Positions 57,516 to 64,000 of a stretch of DNA of 64,000 nt are shown one piece after another. The notes under the pieces are model-generated. The model saw only the letters and a program-made list of their open reading frames with translations, was not told the DNA's origin and did no database searches. The translations under genes were made by a program, and so were the position numbers. Origin of the DNA: Corynespora cassiicola (taxonomy: Eukaryota; Ascomycota; Dothideomycetes; Pleosporales; Corynesporascaceae); contig JAEUWY010000001.1 in the NCBI GenBank assembly GCA_022059125.1, forward strand, positions 3,162,001 through 3,226,000. The letters are read 5' to 3'. Position 1 is the first letter of the stretch, and each line of letters begins with the position of its first letter.

Positions 57516-58607
57516 GGGATTCCCTTGAGCAATATACCACGCACATTCCGCGAAGCAGTAGTATTCACCAGACAACTGAACCCCAGAGTACATATCCACC
57601 GATCTGTCCGCGCTAACCCACAATAATGCACATTCTGGGATCCAATTCCGCAAAAAGCTACCGCACGGCAATCCTCAAGACAACCCGCTCATGACTCGTG
57701 CTTGGGCATTTCAGGAACGATTGTTGATCCCGCGGGTGATACATTTCTGTCGCAACGAGGTGATATGGGAGTGCAGAGAGCATCTCACGTGCGAATGTGG
57801 TGCCCTATCTTCGTCCGAGTTCTGGGCCTCGCGCTCGAAATGGCCAGCGTCGAAAGGTCCCATCAGCCCGGCAGCGCCGGAAAGCCTCTCGAAGATCCAC
57901 CTCGTAGGCCAGTGGCACAGATTTGTCGAAGAGTATTTGAGACTGCGGATTACTGTTCAGAGCGATGTTTTGCCGGCGATTGCAGGGGTGGCGGCTATTT
58001 TGGGGAAAAGAACGGATGCGGGTATATTGCTGGCTTGTGGAAAGAAAATCTTGTGTGGGATATGTGTTGGATGACTATAGAACCGGAAAAAGCCAAGCGT
58101 CCTGATGTATATCGAGCTCCTAGCTTCTCATAGGCTAGCGTGGCAGGACATGGCGGTGTATGCTATAAGTTACTTGAATTGGCCTGGTTGACGAGACAAC
58201 AAAACATCCTAGTGCACGAGTGGGTGCAAGTTCGTCGCGCGGAATGTGAGATTGACACCTGAGGGGAACTAGGCAAAGTGAAATTCGCCTTTTTAGAATT
58301 GGATGGGGTTTTGATAAAAACGCAGGTAGTGCGTGGTTCCAAGGGTAAATGGGTGGTTGGCGTTGCGGGTATACAGAAGCCAGTCACCGAAACCACATTT
58401 TACCCCGATTACGACTATTCTGCAGATGGCCTATTGCCTCAAACTTCTTACGGTTCCAAACATAGAGGACCGTCAACACACACTGTTTATGGTTCTTCAT
58501 CTTACAAATCAAGAGGCAGAATTATTTCCCAGTGGTGGTTAGAAGGGATTGACAGTGCAAAAAGGTATGTATCAGCGGATAGGGATGCTATCAGAATCAA
58601 CCATTGA
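57516..58607 (+). pseudogene. HET-domain gene relic
   Basis: Remains of a heterokaryon-incompatibility (HET) protein. At 57516 GIPLSNIPRTFREAVVFTRQL matches the segment before the YLWID motif, which is deleted. NPLMTRAWAFQERLL and WECREHLTCECGA (57675-57800) match the later HET motifs, and DVLPAIAGVA follows. After a frame change come GLWKENLVWDMCW and YRAPSFS, then TAG (58131-58133) where the family has Trp, then ASV. A TGA at 58260-58262 and another frame change near the end interrupt the C-terminal domain (VKFAFLELDGVLI, then FMVLHLTNQEAE and YQRIGML). Three or more inactivating changes and a deletion make it a clear pseudogene. Intact relatives trigger cell death when unlike individuals fuse. 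Confidence 0.82.
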
Positions 58608-58859
58608 AACCAATTGGTTAGAAAATGTTTCAGAAAAGCATAATACCATCAGTAGCTACGGTATACTTATAATTTGATTTGATGAATAGAAATATTGTTC
58701 CCAAACTTAACTCTGCATGAACTTGTGTTGTTTCTCACGACCCCGTGCTATTTGGATTATTGGATCATAGATCCTATGATCCCAATCGAATTTGCTCAGA
58801 TTCATAGTTGATAGTGAGTACATATTCATCCGCAACACTATTCGCATTCTTATATCCTA

Positions 58860-59768
58860 TTATTTTGACGGATCGGCAATCCCAACCTTGGACCCACTCC
58901 AACGACTTTCGAATGTCTCCAAATCCTCTGCAATAAGATCCGCATTTTGCTCCAGAGTAGTTGTATAATTCATTCCATTCATCATACAAACGATAGTTCT
59001 GCCAATGAGCGGCAAGTAGCTGAACCACGAATCTCTCCATGCTGGCGGGGTGCCTGCATTGACTGTCAGCCGCGCATGAGAGGACTTGGTCGGGGCTGAA
59101 ATTTCTGGAGACTCTGGGATCATGGTCGCAGGGCATAGCATAGACCAATCCACTGATTCGGGTGGAAGGGACTGGAGAAGGGCTAGATTCTGCCGATGCT
59201 CGAGAAAAATGGGTAAACTGCGGCCGTCAGCCCGATTTCCACCCAAACCTAACCTCAATAAATGCACACGATGCGCCAGTGTTGCTGGTTGTCTTGAAGC
59301 CAAAGTTTCCAGCAGTATTCTCCATTTAGAAAAGGGGAAAAGGGGGGAAGCTCACTAATCCGACAACACCGCCCCACCCCCTCCTGGGAAATCCAGTACC
59401 CCCATGCCCCCCAAAACCCACATCCTGAGCGGCTTCCCCCTCTCTCTTCCCGCCTCCACCACCCCACTCACTACCGCATTGAAGATTTCCGGCAGGTCGC
59501 TCTTTCCCCACGGCGGCATCGCAGCCAACCCCGCGGTATTAATCACAGCCTCGCACCCATGCTCCAAGACCGCCTTCTTGACGAGATCCTTGTCCTTAGC
59601 CGAGCCCTCTACGACGGCGGAAATCTGGCTGAAGACATTTGGCGGGAGGAGGGATTCTAGCTTTGAGCGGGAGCGCACAAAGGCGGTTATGGTGTGGTGG
59701 TGGGTTAGGAGGGCGGCGATGAGGCGAAGGCCTAGGTTGCCGGTTGCGCCGATGAGGAGGACTTTCAT
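58860..59768 (-). CDS. NmrA-like NAD(P)-binding protein
   Basis: The product is 256 residues from two exons (59768-59356 and 59217-58860), with a 138-nt intron (GTGAGC, GCTGAC, CGCAG) in phase 2. The N-terminus MKVLLIGATGNLGLRL holds the GxxGxxG dinucleotide motif of atypical short-chain reductases. VINTAGLA, the strand RMWVLGGMGVLD and, across the intron, LSDYLPIFLEHRQNLALL followed by VDWSMLCPATMIPE match a fungal NmrA/epimerase-like group. The end WSGSKVGIADPSK is also typical. There is no complete YxxxK pair, so it may be a regulator sensing redox state or an oxidoreductase of unknown substrate. Confidence 0.85.
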
Positions 59769-60057
59769 CGTTACTGGAGATTCACGATCGAGTTCTTGCT
59801 ATGATTGCTAATCGAGCGCGGAGAGCATATATGCGGTCTAAATGTATGCATAGTGGTTCCACTGGTAGCGGGATGACTAAATAAGTTGCGCGACGGAGCG
59901 AGGGTGACTAATGGTCGGGCGTAAGCTGACACGATCAACGGGTTGAGTATTCGTCCGAGCGAGATCACAAATATCAAAGGGAGTCTTGCGAGCATTGATG
60001 AGAAACGTGGATGCGCTAGAGTTTTGGGTGGCGTCGCTAGGAACAAAAGCTCATCTC

Positions 60058-61767
60058 CTATTTGTTGTCGGATTTGCCCATGACGACAGCGACCTCTTGC
60101 TTGACGTCCTCGACAATCTTGCACTTGTACTGCGGGAACTTCCTTGCGCTAACGCCAGCCTCGAAGATTTCGTCCACCTCCTCGAGAGACCTGCCCTTCA
60201 TCTCCGGGACGAAGAAGTAGAAAAAGAAGACACAAAGGAAATTCGATCCTGCCCAGATGTAGGTGTACTTGGGACCCTAGAGATAAATGTTAGCTATATA
60301 TGTACGAGACTCAAAAGTTGAAAGAACAGACATACCCAGTTCAAGTCCTGCGGGTTGATGAAGTACGGGGAACAAAAGCCGGTGAGCCATGCGAGGAAAT
60401 AGCCCAGCGCAGTCGCAGTACCTACAGTGTAGGCGCGAAGACGAGAGCTCACGACCTCCGTTGCGACGGGGTAGCTAGCGGCACCTTGGCACATGTCGTA
60501 GAAGAACATGAAAAGCGCCGTGAAGGCGACAAGAACAGTACCCGTTTCTTTTGAGTTGGGGCTCACGCTCGCCGAGATGCCGCAGGCAAGTTCACAGAGA
60601 CCGCAGGTGATTGCACCAAAGATGAGGATAGTGCGGCGACCCACAAAGCTCTTCATAGCCCAGATGCCGCAGTGGATGGCAAAGAAGGCAATGCAGGCGT
60701 TCATGATTGAGTACTCAAAAGCCTTGGTGATTCCGGCGATGGTGAAGAAGTACGTCTGGTAACCAATGAAGAACCACACTCCAGACGCTGTCTGCGAGGC
60801 AATCATACCGTAGCAGAGGAGCGTCCTTCGCAGGTCGTGGCCACGGAACATGTCCTTGAAGGAGGTCTCCTTGGCAATGCGCTGCTCTTCTTCGACACCG
60901 CGGACCATCTCAGTCCACTCTAGCTCTAGTGCCTCTCCGTGATCAGAGCGCAGAGCGCTCAATGACTTTCGGGCTTCTTCTTGTTTCCCTTTGTGAAGAA
61001 GCCAACGGGGACTTTCGGGGACAAAGAAGAGTCCAACGGTGAGTATAGCAGGTACAATGTACAAGCATGCAAGAGGAATTCGGAAGCTGAGTAAGTCCAT
61101 GCGAGTGCTTGTGTAGTTGACGATAATGGATCCGAGGATTGATCCGAAGCTCACATAGTAGGCAAAAAGAGCCACCATAACCCTTGAAGCAGTCAGTAAC
61201 CTGCATTCGGAACAACCAGTGCGAAGGCATTGGACTTACTCTCTGAGGTGGGCTGGTGCAGCCTCTGCAGTGTATACATTGGAAAAGGTAACGAGCCAGC
61301 CGTTGGCGAATCCAAGAAGAAGCCTTCCGGCATAGAGCGCGCCCGTTGATGTGTTACTGATTTGGATAGCGACGGCAATAGCATTGACAGCGCACGCAAT
61401 CCAGAGACCTGCCTTGCGGCCTAGGTAAGATCCGAAGAAACCAGCAAAGATGGCGGAAAGAAAACTTCCCAAGCTCAGGAGAGATGTTATAAGCTGCTGC
61501 ACGGTACTCTGTCATGACTATTAGTATCGCATTGATCAAGGCCTCGGGACACCTGTAGCATACGTCGATCCCATAACCAAAGACGCTGGTGGGGTCCTCA
61601 TAACCATAAACCTTCAAAAAGCCAGGCATGGCCATCATTCCACCCACGGCAGACGTGTCAATTCCATACTGCAGATTGGCAAAGGAAACGAGGCAGCAAA
61701 TGAACAGACACTTCTTGTTGGCCCACAGAGAGCTCTGCTTGATTGAACTGCTTGAAGAAGACGGCAT
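60058..61767 (-). CDS. MFS sugar porter
   Basis: The product is 512 residues from four exons: 61767-61564, 61508-61240, 61182-60336 and 60276-60058. Each junction has GT-AG ends and the frame closes (phases 0, 2, 0). It is a twelve-helix sugar porter of the plasma membrane. Visible signatures are YGIDTSAVGGMMAMPGFL in helix 1, SYLGRKAGLW between helices 2 and 3, YAGRLLLGFANGW, ESPRWLLHKGKQ before the central loop, VGRRTIL, and PEMKGRSLEEVDEIFE after helix 12. The QQxxG motif of helix 7 is replaced by QTASGVWFFIGYQTYFF, as in maltose/alpha-glucoside-type porters, so a disaccharide substrate is a fair guess. It neighbours the NmrA-like and P450 genes. Confidence 0.92.
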
Positions 61768-62679
61768 GATGGTGTGTTGCCTGCTCAACACCAAGACCAC
61801 AGAAACAATTTGTCGAGAAATGGCACGCGAGGAAAGAAAGCAGAGGCTGGCCACTGGATGGCACTAGATAGCTAAAGACTACGAAGAGAGGCCGTGCCAA
61901 GGCCTGCACCAGGGTTCAGTGCATTAGCGTACAGCAATCCCTTCGGGGAGATAAACACCGGCACTTGCGCTAGGGACAATCTTGAATGCGGCACAGTTGT
62001 ACACTAGACCGTAGTTCTTGTACAGGGTCTGCTCAAATATGCGGCTCCGCGAGTGTATAATGAATGAACACAATTTTCGTTCCTCCAGACCTTCCACCAA
62101 TTCGACCATTTTTGGTACGTGCGGTGATGTAACTGAATGGTGCCAGATAAATGGAAGGAGAGAGTGCAGATCGATTGGAGAGAGAACCATTGGTTGGATA
62201 TGCCAGAGTATCATCCCTGATGCCGATGCACGGTAGGGCCGCCAGCTTCGTGTCTCCCGGAACTCGCGACGGAATTTGTGTGACCTGATTGCAGCTCACA
62301 TCAGTGGCTTGGAAATTATCCGGCCACTAAGCGACGGAGCATTCGCGGGGCCTATGACTCGCGTGTCATCTCTCCGGTTAGCAATCCATTGACGCGTCCT
62401 TTGAGTGGTCTGTTGCGTGATTTCCAGATCCCGAGGGTTTGGAAAACGAAGATGATAAGGATCTAGTCTCCGTGGTAGCGATGATGAGACGGCCCGTTCA
62501 ACTCCACCACAACGCGGCATCGGCTTTCGCTACCAAAGTAGGCGATCAAGCAGCGCAGACTCTGCATTTTTAGATGTCATATCAATCGAGCTGAGTTCTA
62601 GCCCATTCATAGGCCCGTAGAATGAGAATTTGTGTTCCAATAGACGGCACTATATTGCCCCGTTTGTTCCTCATGTGCC
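61768..62679. other. Intergenic region
   Basis: About 0.9 kb between the sugar porter start and the P450 stop, so it should contain the porter promoter. Short frames on both strands have no domain content. Confidence 0.5.
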
Positions 62680-63967
62680 TCATTCCTGATAAAAAGTACT
62701 AAACTGGTACTTGGTATCCACTTCGAACTGTTTGAGGTTTTGCAGTGCCTGCTCGCCTTCGCGAACAATAGTCTGGCGAATAAGTTCGTTTCGTGGTCTA
62801 ATGGCCACTTTGAATGGTCGTGGCCGCCAATTCAGGCCATCTCTGGTATACTCGTCAGTGCGTATCTTCAAACGCGGGCTTGTCTCACAAGGTGGGAAAC
62901 TCACGTAAAGTCGAAGATATCGACGGGGATCTCCTTGCCAGTGACTTTGTCTACTGCAGGTTCGATCTGGAACCCCCAAATCAGCCGAGCAACACCGAGG
63001 AACGTGCCCTGCTCTGCCAAAAACTGGCCCGAGCACGACCGGCGGCCCCAGCCAAAGGTCATATAGCCCTTTTCTCCGGGGAAAGGTCGCGTGTTGTCCA
63101 GATATCTCGTCGGATCAAAACGATCGGGCTCCGGAAATTCGCGCTCATTATGGTGTATCGCCCAAACATTGCCTTGCACCCAGGAACCCTTGGGGATAAG
63201 GTATCCATTCCAAATGTCGTCCTGGACTGGCGCGTGCGGCTGCCCCCCAATTATAGCCACGGACCTCCAACGGAACACTTCCTTGACAAAGGCTCGCACA
63301 TACGGAAGGTCGTCACCAAGATCAGGGCTGCGGTCCGGACCAACCACCCTGTCAATCTCTTCCCATGCCGCAGGAAGGGTTTCGGGGAATGCCCGCATGG
63401 CCAGAACCGCCGTGATCAGTGTACTGCTTGATGTATCGGAGCCTGCTCCAAGCAAGTTGGCCGCTAATCCCGAGAGCTCCAGTGGATGCAGCTTGTATTC
63501 GGCCTGTTTGCTAAAGAGAAACTTGGAGTAATTTTCCGGTCTCTCTGGAGCGTTGGCTTCCTCTGCAAGTGCGTAGAAGAAACCGTGGTTACTGTGCTTT
63601 GACTTTGCCTCATTTCCCAGACCATGCTTCCACGGTGCAATCTTGTTGGGGAATTTGGCAAGAACTATCGACATGTTACTAGCTGCTCGTATGATCATAT
63701 GAATCAATGAAGCTTACATGGAAATGTCTCCATTAGCATGGGGAATGTTTTGCCGGGTACGTTCAATGCAGCTGCTCTATGCATCAGATTGATAACTTCA
63801 GTGATCATGGGATCCGTCGTGGTCGGCATACGACGGCCATATCCGATGATCGATACAACACTGGTAGCATATCGCTCAAAGTGAGCCACATAATCGTCCG
63901 GGGTGGACAACATGTCGTAAGCTGCAACCTTGTTCTCATCATTCTGGAGATCTCTGTAGCGTTGTAC
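62680..63967 (-). CDS. Cytochrome P450, C-terminal part
   Basis: At least three exons are visible: 63967-63718 (its acceptor CCATAG marks another intron running out of the window), 63664-62905 and 62842-62680. The last two introns are 63717-63665 and 62904-62843, both in phase. The I helix carries AGSDTSS (oxygen binding), the K helix KEVFRWR (ExxR), and the heme loop FGWGRRSCSGQFLAE with the cysteine thiolate ligand. The C-terminal exon contains DGLNWRPRPFKV. This is a microsomal heme monooxygenase, with the N-terminal anchor beyond the right edge. It resembles the O-methylsterigmatocystin-oxidoreductase-like group seen often in fungal secondary metabolism or xenobiotic breakdown; the substrate is unknown. 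Confidence 0.9.
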
Positions 63968-64000
63968 CTATGGCTATCAGCGTGATGACCGGAAATTATC

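Overview
This window comes from the nuclear genome of a filamentous ascomycete (Pezizomycotina; a dothideomycete would fit, but that is only an inference). The evidence is short introns of about 45-140 nt with GT-AG borders and CTAAC/CTGAC branch sites, CT-rich leaders, genes on both strands without operons, and families typical of these fungi: AA9 LPMO, HET, 2EXR, large CorA-like proteins, a non-reducing PKS fragment and many MFS porters. Exon junctions were placed by eye. For every multi-exon gene I report as intact, the reading phase closes across all junctions.

Layout. 0-21.7 kb is mostly conserved housekeeping: the 3' part of MCM3, a multi-pass membrane protein, a disordered conserved protein, a TBC GTPase-activating protein, a large MMS1/CPSF-A-type beta-propeller protein, RRG7 with an AT-hook tail, and mediator subunit MED21. 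Inside this stretch, at 9.2-11.2 kb, lies the most unusual gene: a secreted protein with cysteine-rich modules at both ends and, between them, eight copies of the hexapeptide TRIIND set among Lys-Arg (Kex2-type) sites.

About 21.7-50.6 kb is an accessory-looking region, sparser and AT-richer. It holds a zinc-finger pseudogene, a 1444-residue CorA-like protein, an SMP/C2 lipid-transfer-type protein, a polyketide synthase pseudogene (methyltransferase plus reductase), an SDR beside a sugar porter, an F-box protein, a small protein with an internally duplicated domain, an AA9 LPMO, SRPBCC and glyoxalase-fold proteins, a secreted NAGPA-type glycosidase gene broken by one in-frame stop, and a 2EXR-domain gene.

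50.6-56.2 kb returns to conserved membrane proteins: a one-pass acidic protein, a nodulin-like MFS porter and the SERINC protein TMS1. 57.5-58.6 kb is a HET-domain pseudogene. 58.9-64 kb carries an NmrA-like reductase, a sugar porter and a cytochrome P450 running off the right edge, a small catabolic or secondary-metabolism-like trio.

The decayed genes (C2H2, PKS, HET, NAGPA-like) lie between 24 and 58.6 kb. Several of their stops are explicable by C-to-T or G-to-A changes, consistent with ordinary decay or repeat-induced point mutation. I saw no tRNA, rRNA, CRISPR array or intact transposon.
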